A stretch of DNA of 64,000 bases. Source: Chrysoporthe austroafricana (Eukaryota > Ascomycota > Sordariomycetes > Diaporthales > Cryphonectriaceae). The stretch lies in contig JYIP02000002.1 in the NCBI GenBank assembly GCA_001051155.2, forward strand, positions 1,929,583 through 1,993,582, in the 5' to 3' direction. Positions within the stretch are counted from its first letter, which is position 1. Each line of letters opens with the position of its first letter. A program made the position numbers and the translations under genes. This document shows positions 34,693-46,867 of this stretch, piece after piece. The notes beneath the pieces are model-generated. The model saw only the letters and a list, made by a program, of their open reading frames with translations. It was not told the DNA's origin and did not search any database.

Positions 34693-35690
34693 TCATGCCG
34701 AACGCCCTTTAATGCTGCGAATGATGACCCTGGTGCCGTCTGAGTGCCAACCAACGCCTTCCTTTTCAACCAGCTGGGGAAATGTGGCCCCTGTGACCTT
34801 CTCGAGGAAGTCGGCGTCGACGGAGAGGTAAGCACGGCCGAAGCACTTGAGGGTGTGCCGGCGCATGGCGTCCTCGCAGAATTCCAAGAACTTCGCCTTA
34901 TGGCCGTCTGTGCTCATCCGCAGACGGCTAAAGGCGATATAGTCGTCGCGCACCAGCGCGCGAAGGATGCTGTCAACCTTAGGGTCGTGAAGTCGGAAGC
35001 GGCTGCGCAGGGCCAAGGCCTCCGCCAGGTCACCCCGTCGACAGGCAGCGTCCAGCACCAGGTAGCCGGTGACCTCACGCAGCTCGAAGCTTGTCAAGGG
35101 ATGCCTGGGGTGTATGGTGCGCAGAAGGTGCAGGATGGCAGGATGATAACTCTCAGGATGCTTGACGAGGATGGCAGTGCGGACGCAGAACAGATATGCC
35201 TGCGTCGCGAAGTCGTCGATCCGATTGGAAGCGACGATGCCCTCGCGCAGTTTGCGGAGGGCCATCAGGACGGTGGACAAGTCCTTGTTGGGGGTGTGTG
35301 AGAGCAGGGGGGCTGGGAAGGAGGATGTGGTGGCAGCACTGGCCGTCGACGTTGAAGTGGTAGATACTGAAGAGTCCGCTCCTGACGAGCTGCCCCGCTC
35401 TTTGGTGATGGCCAGCGCGGCGAACTTCTTGAGGAGGGCGTCCCGATCACCAGCGTCGGAGCAGAAGCTTAGGTATCGCTCAACGATCTTGGTGTAGTAG
35501 CGCTCCTGAGCTTTGTGATCGAGCAACCTGGGACGACGTTAGTAGCTGTAGCACGTCGACTGGCCCCTAGGGAGGACTGCCTGTCGCATTACCTGGTCTC
35601 GCCCTTTGAAGGGAGCCCCATGGTCTCTAGGGGGTCCAAGTCGATAGGCTTGAGCCGTTGCCATGGTGCTGATGGGCCTCTTGAAGGCAT
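34693..35690 (-). CDS. PCI-type protein, CSN8/PSMD8/eIF3K-like
   Basis: A helical scaffold protein of the kind found in the proteasome lid, COP9 signalosome and eIF3, or in Sac3-type mRNA complexes. Exon 1 is 35690-35593, the intron 35592-35528 (branch CTAAC) and exon 2 35527-34693, giving 310 residues. Exon 1 begins MPSRGPSAPWQRLKPIDLD; the join gives ETR-LLDHKAQERYY. A Ser/Thr-rich low-complexity insert lies at about residues 80-100. The C-terminal half (TGYLVLDAACRRGDLAEAL, ALVRDDYIAFSRLR, HTLKCFGRAYLSVD) has the repeat-helix plus winged-helix look of the domain. Which complex it joins cannot be told from the sequence. Confidence 0.68.
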
Positions 35691-36599
35691 TTTGAGATGT
35701 CACGACTTTCATGAAGCGGACGATTGTGCCATGAGACGGGATCTTGGTGGGACTGCAGCCTCAATGCGGGTCAGGGGAAGAGCAAGTGGGCATTCCTCCC
35801 GCGCTCTCCTTACTGGACAGACAGGGGTTCGTCTTCTATCTCCTAGCGCAGGCCAGTGAACAGAAGGTACATAGTAACCTCATCCACTGCTGTATATAGC
35901 ACACAGCATTGGAGTGAAGCTGTAGCCACAGAAGGACCGGGCAAAACATGGACGAAATAGCCCATATACTAGAGCAGTTTAAATCTCGACAGCAATCTGT
36001 TCCTGACAGATCAATTGCTCCCTGAACTGATCTAAATATTTCCGCACAGCGCGGGAAAAGGAGCGGTCTTTATGGAGTGGCCGCTCCCTCGCTCATATGA
36101 TACGTCGAGACCTCCATCGAGGACGGCCATCCAGGAACAAGACTCGACCCGATGGGTCTGCAGCGCTGAGCCCAGTCCCATGCTAGGGAGGACCAGTCCA
36201 CATAGTAGAAGCACCACACCATGGGTCCCTCTGGCTCGGTACGCTGCGCAACGGCCCCAGTGAGGTGTGGAAACATGGCACAAGATTGAAGGCCATCGTC
36301 GTAGCCTCACCACGCAAACAGGGAGCCTCAGGGTCTCTGGTGCTCAAGCTGGGTGGGTGCATGCAGCCCACGCGATGATTCCACATTCCACCTGAAGTCA
36401 GTCAACGATGTGCGGCATGATTGCTTCCCCCCTCGATGCGGGGAAGACGAGTGCAGCATCGTGCCTCGGTACAATCCAGCCGGTGCAGGCTTAGAAGATG
36501 ACCTCCGGCTCGGAAATAATACAAGAAACCTCTACGGGACCCCAGCAGGGCTGAGCTTCCAGTATTTCTCTCTGTCCAGTACAGCACACCCACCTCAGA
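35691..36599. promoter_or_regulatory. divergent promoter region, PCI protein / SDR
   Basis: About 0.9 kb between divergent starts, with no convincing gene. The final 60 bases before ATG 36600 are pyrimidine-rich (TTTCTCTCTGTCC). Confidence 0.4.
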
Positions 36600-37460
36600 A
36601 TGGCCTCCCGCGTATCCCAGATCGCCGCACACCTGAACTACCCCACCGGCCTGCTGGCCGGGCAGGTCGCCATCATCACCGGCTCAGGCCAGGGCATCGG
36701 CGCTGAGGCGGCGCGGCTCTTCGCCAACGAGGGCGCCCTGGTGGTGGTCAGCGACATCGACGCCGAGAAGGCCCGGTCCGTCGCAGACGGCATCAACAGC
36801 GCGGGCGGGCGGGCTCTCGCCGTGCCGGGGGACATGCTGGACGCCGGCTACCCCGGGCGGCTCGTGGAGGCCGCCGCCGCGTTCGGCGGCGGCAAGATCC
36901 ACGTCATCGTGAACAACGCCGGCTACACGTACGACGGCGTCATCCACAAGATGTCCGACGCGCAGTGGGACACCATCATGGACCTGCACGCCAAGGCGCC
37001 CTTCCGGCTCGTGCGCGCCGCCGCGCCGTACTTCCGCGTGCGGGACGGCGAGCCCCGGTGCGTGGTGAACATCTCGAGCACGTCCGGGATCCACGGCAAC
37101 GCCGGGCAGGCTAACTACGCCGCGGCCAAGGCCGCCGTGACGGGGCTGACCAAGACCATCGCGAAGGAGTGGGGGCCCAGCTTCGGGGTCAGGGCAAACA
37201 CCGTGGCGTTCGGGCACATCCTGACGAGGCTCACGCAGGCCAAGGAGGAGGGTGCGTTCGTCACGGGTCCCAAGGGCGAGAAGATTGCGCTGGGGATCCC
37301 GAAGGCCCAGCAGGGCGAAAGGAACCAGCATCTGGACATCCCGTTGAGGAGGCCGGGCACGGCGTCAGAGGCGGCTTCTGCGATCTTGGCTGTTTGCAGC
37401 CCGTTGTTTAGTTACGTGTCAGGGCAGACAATCATGGTGACCGGCGGGAGGAATATGTAA
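36600..37460 (+). CDS. short-chain dehydrogenase/reductase (FabG-like)
   Basis: A single-exon NAD(P)(H)-dependent oxidoreductase of 286 residues. The Rossmann motif TGSGQGIG spans residues 27-34 and NNAG lies at 105-108. The catalytic Ser is in NISSTSG (159-160), with Tyr173 and Lys177 in YAAAK. The ending GQTIMVTGG is typical of FabG-like enzymes. Acidic SDID after the second strand suggests a preference for NAD(H). Codon use is strongly GC-ending, more than in neighbouring genes. The substrate is unknown. It is convergent with dpm1. Confidence 0.92.
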   Translation: MASRVSQIAAHLNYPTGLLAGQVAIITGSGQGIGAEAARLFANEGALVVVSDIDAEKARSVADGINSAGGRALAVPGDMLDAGYPGRLVEAAAAFGGGKIHVIVNNAGYTYDGVIHKMSDAQWDTIMDLHAKAPFRLVRAAAPYFRVRDGEPRCVVNISSTSGIHGNAGQANYAAAKAAVTGLTKTIAKEWGPSFGVRANTVAFGHILTRLTQAKEEGAFVTGPKGEKIALGIPKAQQGERNQHLDIPLRRPGTASEAASAILAVCSPLFSYVSGQTIMVTGGRNM

Positions 37461-37725
37461 TGCTGTCTGGATCGAGAGATACACAAAGCATTCAATTCTG
37501 CTGTTAATTCTGCTGTAGCCCCCAGCTGTACACCGGCAGTATGACGCTGTGACATGATGATGCCCCTGCAGGCCGGAGCCACCAGTATGTCTCGAGAAGT
37601 TTCAATTACGAACCAGCCCTATATGTCCCTGAACTCCAGATCCAGCCCAACAACTCCAGATGTGCCAACGAAGTCAGACGCTGGTATCTTGCCTCCTCGT
37701 GTGCATCGGTAATGCGCCCCCATTC

Positions 37726-38566
<841 letters not shown>

Positions 38567-39314
38567 GGCGAGAGGGTATTACACAAAATCGTAGAGTAAA
38601 CTCAGAAGGGTAGAGAGCGTCGAGAATTGACCGAAAATTGTACAAACTTTCTGGTCAATGGCTGAGAAATGAGTGTTGAGAAGTTGAATCAGGCTGGAGG
38701 GTTGACAAGGGAGCTCGTGAATGCGATGCTCGTGTCCTTGACATGTGGTCAGTTGGCGGTAGTCTGCAGAGCTCCGATCCCAGTCGAGGAGCGTTCTAGC
38801 TGACTAAGGCAGCTGTCTACCCCTGAGAGTTCCGACCCCCCCCCCCCCGGGCGGTTGAAAAAGAATAAAGCAAGAGAGACAAGAATGAGTTTGGGACTTT
38901 GCATGTAATACTCAGAAAAGAGGAGTTTCAGAGAATAAATCAATAGAAAATGGCCCTATTGGCGAATAATGCTCGGCTTTTTTTTTTTTCTTCGCCGTCC
39001 TACTGTGAACTTTATATGCCCTAAGGCTAGTACTTGCCTTCAAGATGTTGCGGCAAAGCAGTATGAGAATTACATGTTTCCTCTAGGACATGTCTAGGTG
39101 TATATGTATATAAAAGAAAAAAAGAAATCTAGCATAGAGACGAGGACGGAAGGCCCCCTTTTAAACCCGATGCAGCCAGCATTTCATCCAGCCGCCGGTC
39201 TTATATCCGACTTTTCCGTAGCTGTTGTAGTTGAATTTGTCGCTTGGAGAGGTCGTGAGTAACATGTTCATATATTTGCACTGAAATAATGGCTTCAGAG
39301 GCGAGATATGAAGC
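38567..39314. other. intergenic region between dpm1 and the P-ATPase
   Basis: This holds the dpm1 promoter and the 3' UTR of the ATPase gene. A run of about 14 C lies at 38827-38840 and a T-run at about 38978-38991. No gene is seen. Confidence 0.45.
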
Positions 39315-42300
39315 CTATTTCCTCAGAGCCGGCCCTTCGCCTGAGTACGCTGTGTCACCAGTATCCCTTCTCCTGAAGCTCCCCCACTTTCTAAGGCTCG
39401 AAAAGCTCAGCGCTGAGGACATGGTACGTCCCTCGACGGATCCCTGGCTGAAATGGCCCTGTATCACTGCATGGTCATCCAGGATTCCGTAGATCCGCTT
39501 CACGGCCTTCCACGTCTCCACGCCGACCACAAAAAGCACGGTGAACCCCACGACTAGCGCCCACTCCCATGTGATGGGAGCGTGCTTGAAGACGTTCGTG
39601 TTGAGCTTCGGGACATTCACGGTCACAAACACCGACACGGCTCCCACGAAGACCGCCCAGAACAGGAATCTGTTGCCGTAGATGTCGCGGAAGAATTGCA
39701 GGACGCCGGTCTTCTCCGGGTTCAGAGCAAACATCGACCGGCGGAGGTGCTTGAACTCCCACGCCGAGATGAGGATCAGCCACGTGAGCTCCGCGAAGAC
39801 CGCGGCTCGGGCGCGGAACACTGGCCTGCACGCTTCGGAGAAGGCGCGATTGCAGTCCATACCAAGGTTGCCGTTGCTGGCACCAAAAATGACGATGATG
39901 AAGGTTACGAGACAGCAGGCGCCCATGAGTATGCCGTAGACCACCATGTCGACGATGATCTGCAGGGTAAAGATCCCTTTCGAGTGCGGTGGCTTCCGCA
40001 TGATATCGGACGAGGCCTTCTCGCGACCGAGGCCGAAGGCTGGGAAGGACGAGGTGATCATATTGATCCAGAGGATGGAAAGCGGGCTGACGGGGAAGAC
40101 CGAGAATCCAGAGGCGTCCTGAAATGCCAATCCCACGATGAGGAGTACCACCTCTCCCACATTGGCGGTAAGTAGGTGTAGGGTGAACTTCTGGACGTTA
40201 TCAAACATCCTCCGCCCTTCTTTGATGGCCGCAACGATCGAGTTGAACTTGTCATCCGTGAGAACGATCTTGGCTGCCGATTTGGCCACGTCAGATCCGC
40301 TGCCCATTGCAATCCCGATGTCTGCGTTTGAAAGGCTGGGCGCGTCGTTTACACCATCCCCCGTCATCGCTGCAAAAGCTCTGCGCCGCCTCAACGCCTC
40401 CATCATCCGTGTCTTGGTATCAGGGGCACAGCGGGCGATCACCAACGGCAGCTCATCCAGGGCATCGATGTCGGCATCGGTAAGCTTGTCAAAGTCCGTT
40501 GCTTTGAAGACAATCGAATTAGCCACAGCGGGAGGCAGAATCGACAAATTTCGGGGTATAATGCCAACCTCCCTCGCGATAGCTGTCGCTGTCGAGGGAT
40601 GGTCGCCGGTGAGCATGTGGACTTTGATTCCAGCACTTGCGCACTCTGCAATAGCGGGCGTGGTCTCTCTTCTCGGTGGATCATAAATACCTGCAAGACC
40701 TAACAGAGTCAATTCATTTTCGACTTGGCTGCGCAGCGTATCATCGTTCGCGCCCACGGCGTTAGTGACCGAGGTAAATCTACCGTCCCACGTTCTGCTC
40801 GCAAGAGCAAGGACCCGGAGTCCTTGCGAGGCAAATCTGTCCATCTGCGACAAGACCTTGCTCTTTACTTCATCAGTTAAGAGAGATTGGCTCTCACCAA
40901 CTCCGATGGTAGAGCAGAGATCTAGAATACGCTCGACGGTTCCTTTGGTGTAGACCATACTGTTTGAAGTGGCAACGCCGAAACCATTGTCCTCGGGGGC
41001 ATTGTAGATGACCGACATGCGCTTGATACTGCTGTCGAAGGGGAATTCAGCAACTTGACTCCAGCCACTGGATTCGAGCTGCTTTTTCCGTATCTCAAAG
41101 CGATGTGAGAATACTTGCAAAGCAACCTCGGTCGGCTCGCCTGTCGTGTGCCACTGGAGTTGATGCTCATCGTAGCGAACTGTGGCCAGGTTGCAAAGAG
41201 ATGCGGCAAGGAGAAACGCATGCAATGCTGGATTGACCTCGGCCTCTACCTCCTCGGCATCCTCTAGCTTTCTTGGTCCGACACTTTCCTCTGGAATGTT
41301 GAATCTGAGCGTCGGAGCGCTTCTTGCTTGATCGAAGTCTATGTCATGCCCGAGCTGCTTGGGGGTCTCAAGAGGAACTTCGCGATATGTGACCCGCCCA
41401 ACAGTTGGGTTACTAGGATCTTCGGAATCCTGGACGAAGTAGACGTTCGAGAATGGAAGCCACACTTTGCGTACGATCATCGCTCCCTGAGTAAGAGTGC
41501 CTGTCTTATCGGAACAAATATTCGTGACACCTCCGAGGGCCTCTAGGGCATTGAGATCTCTATAGACCAAGGTTAATTTTCGTGAATCTTGGAAAGCGGA
41601 CCCAATCCATCACTAACCTTACTACTACGTTAGATCTGGTCATCACAGTGGTCGCAACCACCATGGTAAGCGTCAGAACTGCGACTAAGCTTTCAGGGAT
41701 GATAGCTATTCCGAGAGAAATAGCGTATATGATGACTTCGTTAGATCGCGTGAAGCGGTTGACGCCGAAGACAATAACTGCCAGCATCAGAGCGAAAAGA
41801 AATAGGAGGTAGGCAAGTTGGCTTAAACGCTTTTGAAGCGGCGTTCCTTCAGTCAGACCAAGGAACTTGCCGAAGAAGTCGTAGGTTCGCTTACTAGCAC
41901 CTTTGACGGGGGCGACTTTCCCATATTTCCTCCAGTTCATGGACCTGCCGGGTTTCCGTTGCTTCTTTGTGGTGGACGAGGCAACTTTGCCGACTTCAGT
42001 CTTCATTCCGGTTGCGATGACGACCCCTCGACCACGGCCTTTTCGGACGCAGGTTGTTGCATAGGCAATATTGGTTCGATCCCCGATACCGACTTCTTCT
42101 TCGGAGGTGGCCTGCTTTTCAGTGCCGGGAATGAGTATGTTATTTTCAGTAGTTTTCTCCACGGGAGCGGCCTCGCCAGTCAAGCTTTGCTCATCGCAAC
42201 TAAGATTCATTGCCTCGAACATTCTTAGGTCGGCTGGAACTGTGTCGCCCATTTTCAGAACGACTACGTCTCCGGGGACCACCTCAGGACTGCACAGTGT

Positions 42301-42985
42301 CAGCAGGTGAAGAAATATTTGTCTAGCTAACTGAACGCCCGTTCAAGTAATTAAGCGACGAAGTTTCACGGATTAGGAAATGGAGAGTTTAGAGCAATTC
42401 CGGAGAGGGACTGTTGACTCAGAGTAGCTGGGCAGTAGAAAGAAGGCTGAAGGGGGAGGCATTCAAGCGATAGCAGATGAACAAACTGCCGAGTACATAC
42501 TTCGGAATAACCTTTAGTTTCCCATCCCGTAGAACAGTTGCGGAAGGAGAGGACAAGGCTCGAAGCGCGTCCATTTTCTTCTCGGCCCGGTACTCCTGCA
42601 CGAATCCGATGGATACATTTAGGCAAATGACGAAGGCCAGGACGCCTCCTTCGACCCAGTCTTTGATGGCAAAGCTCACGATAGTAGCGACGATGAGCAC
42701 CTGCGTGAAATCTTGGTCAGAATGTGGCCTAATCACACTGATAGCATAGAGGGTAAATGAAGGCAGAGTGCAACACGTACCAGGATCATGGCGTTGCACA
42801 GCTGTTTGATAAAGATTGGAGTGCCAGGCTATGGCCCCTTTAATAACGAGCTCATTAGGAGGGAATTCTTGTTGCCTGTGTGCAACTTGTGTTGAGCTAA
42901 GGCCATGGTCGATGCTGGTACTTAGAGCAGCTACCACGTCCACTGAAGGGAGAAGGAATGGATGTCGGTCAAATTGCTCAGACAT
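39315..42985 (-). CDS. ENA-type Na+/K+ P-type ATPase with one-base frameshift
   Basis: A fungal type-IID P-ATPase expected to pump Na+ or K+ out across the plasma membrane. Exons are 42985-42781, 42700-42501, 42289-41618 and 41559-39315, with introns of 80, 211 and 58 nt. Signatures seen are TGEAAPVEK, the ENA-style AIIPESL, DKTGTLTQG (Asp376) and TGDGVNDAPSLS, plus the hydrophobic C-terminal helices. Exon 1 starts MSEQFDRHPFLL and follows the family to GAIAW. The matching continuation IFIKQLCNAMIL is then in another frame, implying one extra base near 42812-42828. Without it the exons total 3321 nt (1106 residues) and every intron phase fits. It is a recent pseudogene, a strain allele or a sequence error. 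Confidence 0.88.
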
Positions 42986-45847
42986 TATGCAATCACTTGA
43001 TGACCATAGATGATGATAATGACAATATGAAGCATGAACGAAGGCCAATTGGCTAGAAAGTGCTAATATTGCCAATGCTCGTGGGAATGCTTTCTGGAGC
43101 CTTTATTGAGCCAGAGCTGTTGTCCATATCATGTGTCCACCTGAGAGGTAGCAAGTTATATACTTAGACACTGATATATACAACAGAGACCAACGGGTCT
43201 GAGGGGTCGTCCATAACCTGACTGGAGGGATTCACATGAGTGATGACGATAAGCTCCATGGCGCCGAGGCGAGGCCAAGGTCTAATGGTGTTATTTGACA
43301 AGCTGCGATGTCCGAGTTTGGGAAGATCTTGGCTGCTTAGTCTTATCGCCAGGCCCGTAGAAAACTGCGAGAGATGGCTGGGGGTACCACTATTCACCAC
43401 CTCGAAAGCTGCTCATTGGAACCCGAGACTGAATCACTTGGATGGTACCGGGTCAGGTGATTACCGGCGCCGTTCTTGGCGGAGGCGAAGAGCCGTGGCG
43501 GGACTCGGCGTGAGCCTTGGCGCCTCTATTGTCTCCGAAGACAGCCTGAGAGAGAGTCATGCTGGGCTAGGTGACGATGACTGAGGGTGATCCTGATACA
43601 TTGAGGAATTATGAATCGAATTGATGGCATATGTTGGATCTCGAGATGGGAGGAGCTGCTAAGACGTGATTGTACGTCCGTACCACATGTGCCCGTCAGC
43701 GGTAGTGAACGAGCGTTGACCACCAATCAACTTCGCAGTCAATACTTACGTAATCGATACATGGATCGTAAGAGGGTACCATATTATGGACTCGACTGTG
43801 GAGCTTTCCCCGCAAAAAGATGCCGACATCGTCCTGGACGTTTTCCGGGGAAGACCGGAGGTCTGGCTGTCTCATTGCAGGTGGTCAATCTTCACATTCT
43901 TTTTTCTTGCTATGTTTTTCTTCTCAGGGTGTGCCTGGTCAGAAACCATGTCCGCATACCTGAGGACGCTTCGGCTTGCATGCCTGGGCAAGCAACATGC
44001 TCGGACGTGTCAGGCATGATATGGGCCATAGCATGAGGGAGGGGTGGGTCCAGCTCTGCCGAGCTCCGCCCTGCTGCATGAGAACCTGCAGGGACCTGCA
44101 TGCTGCAATATGAAGATCTGAACACTAATGTGTCAAGTAAGATCTGCAGGTTTCTCGTGTGCGTGGCTGGGTTCCTGGGAAACATTCGGATTCGATGATA
44201 TCTGGACAATTCCTGCCAAAAAGGGCGCGGATATGATACGAAAACATGGACAGTGCCGATGGGCAGTCAAGAGGGGAGGTATCGCGACCCTGATGCATGC
44301 AGTACCGCTTGGGTATGGGTCTTTATACAACCTAAGAATCTGATTCCCTCCGTCCTGGTCGGCAACGGCTACCGGCAAAGGAAATTACCTGGGGAGCCAG
44401 TCACAAGAACAAGTATTTCAACAAGCCATGGTATTGATCACGCAAGCCTCAATACCCTCCGCGTACTTCTTGAATTGATCTGGAAGAGGGACAGCTGCAG
44501 CGGAGAGGCATCGTTGGTTGAATGTATAGTGCGACGTCGATGACAGTGAGTAGGCCGAGTAGCACGAGCAGCCACGATCTTGACTCCCTGCGTCCGGAGG
44601 TTATAATTACATACCCCCGGCTCGAGGCAGACAGCTCAGGACAACCTGATTAGATGATGAGGGTCTCGTCTCGTCGTTGGATGGTTTGATGATTAGGACA
44701 AACGAAACAGCATCCTTGACTCGAGATCTACTTATACCATGTAGTGAGTGATGCAGCATACGGTAGTCCTGCGAGGGCACCTGGATCTCGGTACCCCGTG
44801 CAAACTGCTACGTCTTGGCTTCGGCACTCCCGCCCGAATGCAATAAGGTTATTAAATTATGGCAGTGTCGTGGTGTGAGTAGGTGCGTAATGGTACAGGC
44901 GCAGCAGCCGTTGTGGTGTGGTGGCAGTACGGACGGGTATCGTGGCTGAGGCGGGGCCTTGCAGATCTCAGCTCACTGCATAGTAGGTCCCGGGGCACGG
45001 ATGGAGGAGGAAAATAAAAAGAACAAGAGAATCAGAAAGCCGAGAGTGTCGGAGCTCCGAGGTGGCGAACATGTACGTCCGTACAATGACGATATTAGGG
45101 GCGCGCAGGGACGCGTACCATGGTGTCAGGGGTATCGTGACATCCCCTTTTCAACTTGGAAGTTCGTACTATGTCAGATCTGGGGAGAGGTCTTACCAAG
45201 ACTTTCCTCAGGTCTCTCGGGAACATTTATCAGGGGAATAGCTATTCGTTTTGTTAGGCCTCACGGAGCAATGTCAATTGCTAACCGAGGGGGGAAACCG
45301 TGACATTTCTCAGTGCCCACAGCGCCTTACATGCGTGATTTTTTTCGGTACCCAGGTAGTGAATACCCAAAAATTCGCGTCATCCAAACATTTCAACAGC
45401 GCCACTGCATTGGAAGGGAGAAGGAAAAAAAAAAAGAAATCGCTCAATCTTGTCCGTGGCGCAGGTGGAACGTAGTGAGTGACGTACTCCATAGAGTGCG
45501 ATTTTACGAGGTGAGCGGCTATACCATGTAGTATTCGGGAAAGAACAATATAGAGGGAAATGCACTACTAGCGGGAGATCACATAGTACCCACAGCCGAC
45601 CTTACTCGGCTTTTAGGTACCAATAATTTTACTATGCTGAGTACCGACTGACTTTGCCCTGGCCGAGGTTGACCGACATTGCTGGCTAGATGAAAATGCG
45701 GTGACATTTATTAAGTACGCAGCCGGCGCCTCTGGACCATATAATATCTCCGGGCTGTCATACATCAGATCCAGTACATGCTATACCTTATATTCTGTAT
45801 ATACATCTTCCTCTCATTTGTTCAAGTCTGTCGTTACATTGCCCGAA
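42986..45847. promoter_or_regulatory. 2.9-kb divergent intergenic region
   Basis: It separates the ATPase (-) from the beta-propeller gene (+) and holds no convincing frame. GGTACC occurs at 43383, 43444, 43775, 44790, 45347 and 45616, more often than expected for a six-base word. The right end includes a TATA-like element. Confidence 0.45.
45738..45746 (+). promoter_or_regulatory. TATA-like element of the beta-propeller gene
   Basis: ATATAATAT lies 110 bases before the chosen ATG (45848). A second AT-rich run (TATATTCTGTATATAC) follows at about 45788-45803. The spacing would suit a short leader. Confidence 0.4.
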
Positions 45848-46867
45848 ATGCCTTGTACACTCCTTACCCGTCTCGCCCTGGCGACGACGTTCGGCATGCA
45901 GGCCGCCGCAGAGCTCAGCGTCAGGACCGTCTACCAGTTCGCTTCCAACGACACTTGGCTTGAGAACGTTGCCGTCCGCTCAAACGGCATCGTCCTGGCC
46001 ACCGAGATCGGTCCACCTGCTAGCCTTTTGGCCTTCGACCCGAGCGAGGCCAACGCCACCAAGCAGGTCGTCTTCACCTTCGACACCGTCCAAGGCCTGT
46101 CGGGCATCACCGAGGCGGCCCACGATGTCTTCTACGTCACGGGCGCCAACACCACCTCGGCCGACATCTCAGACCCTCCTGCGAACGCCACGCACGTCTG
46201 GCGCGTAGACTACTCGGGCGGCCAGGCGGAGCCGGAGATCACACTCGTCGCCCGCCCGACGTCGCCCTTGACCGACTTCAACGGTATGGCGGCGTTCAAC
46301 GAGACTATCCTCCTCGCCTCAGCCAGCTACCAGGACTCCATCTATGCCCTGGACACCACCACCGGCTACGCCTGGGAGGCCATCAAGAACGACGACATGA
46401 GCTCCATCAACGGCATCAAAGTACAGGACGGCTACGTCTACTGGACCGCCGGCACCGACTTCTGCCGCGCCAAGCTCTACCCCAATGTGACCGGCGGCCC
46501 CGCCGAGCTCATCGCCACCGGTGACTCTGGCATGAACTTTGACGACTTCGCCCTGAGCCCCAAGGGCTTCGCCACCAACGAGACCCTGGGCGCCGGCACC
46601 AAGTACGCCTACGCAGCCACCGCCGCCGACAACTCCATCTTCCAGATCATCTTCAGCGCCGACGGCACCCGGAACAAGACCGCCATTGTCGCCGGCGCTG
46701 AGGACTCCACCGAGATCGCGGAGCCCACCGGCGCTGCCTTCGGCCGGACCGCGGGAGAGCTCAACAAGCTCTACGTCACCACCGGCGGCGGTAGCGCGGC
46801 GAACGTGGACGTCAACGGTGTTGAGACAGCCGTCGGCGCTCAGCTCCTCGAGATCACGCTCCTCTGA
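45848..46867 (+). CDS. secreted six-bladed beta-propeller protein (SMP-30/TolB-like)
   Basis: A single-exon protein of 339 residues. The start at 45848 opens a signal peptide (MPCTLLTRLALATTFGMQAAA), so it should be secreted; the frame continues 49 codons upstream without helping. The body is a series of short strands typical of SMP-30/gluconolactonase- or NHL-like propellers: TWLENVAVRSNGIVLATE, LLAFDPSEA, LTDFNGMAAFNETILLA, IYALDTTTG, INGIKVQDGYVYWT, FDDFALSPKGFATNE. Eight Asn-X-Ser/Thr sites suggest heavy glycosylation. C-ending codons dominate. Such proteins in fungi range from lactonases to strictosidine-synthase-like folds; no activity can be assigned here. Confidence 0.78.
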   Translation: MPCTLLTRLALATTFGMQAAAELSVRTVYQFASNDTWLENVAVRSNGIVLATEIGPPASLLAFDPSEANATKQVVFTFDTVQGLSGITEAAHDVFYVTGANTTSADISDPPANATHVWRVDYSGGQAEPEITLVARPTSPLTDFNGMAAFNETILLASASYQDSIYALDTTTGYAWEAIKNDDMSSINGIKVQDGYVYWTAGTDFCRAKLYPNVTGGPAELIATGDSGMNFDDFALSPKGFATNETLGAGTKYAYAATAADNSIFQIIFSADGTRNKTAIVAGAEDSTEIAEPTGAAFGRTAGELNKLYVTTGGGSAANVDVNGVETAVGAQLLEITLL

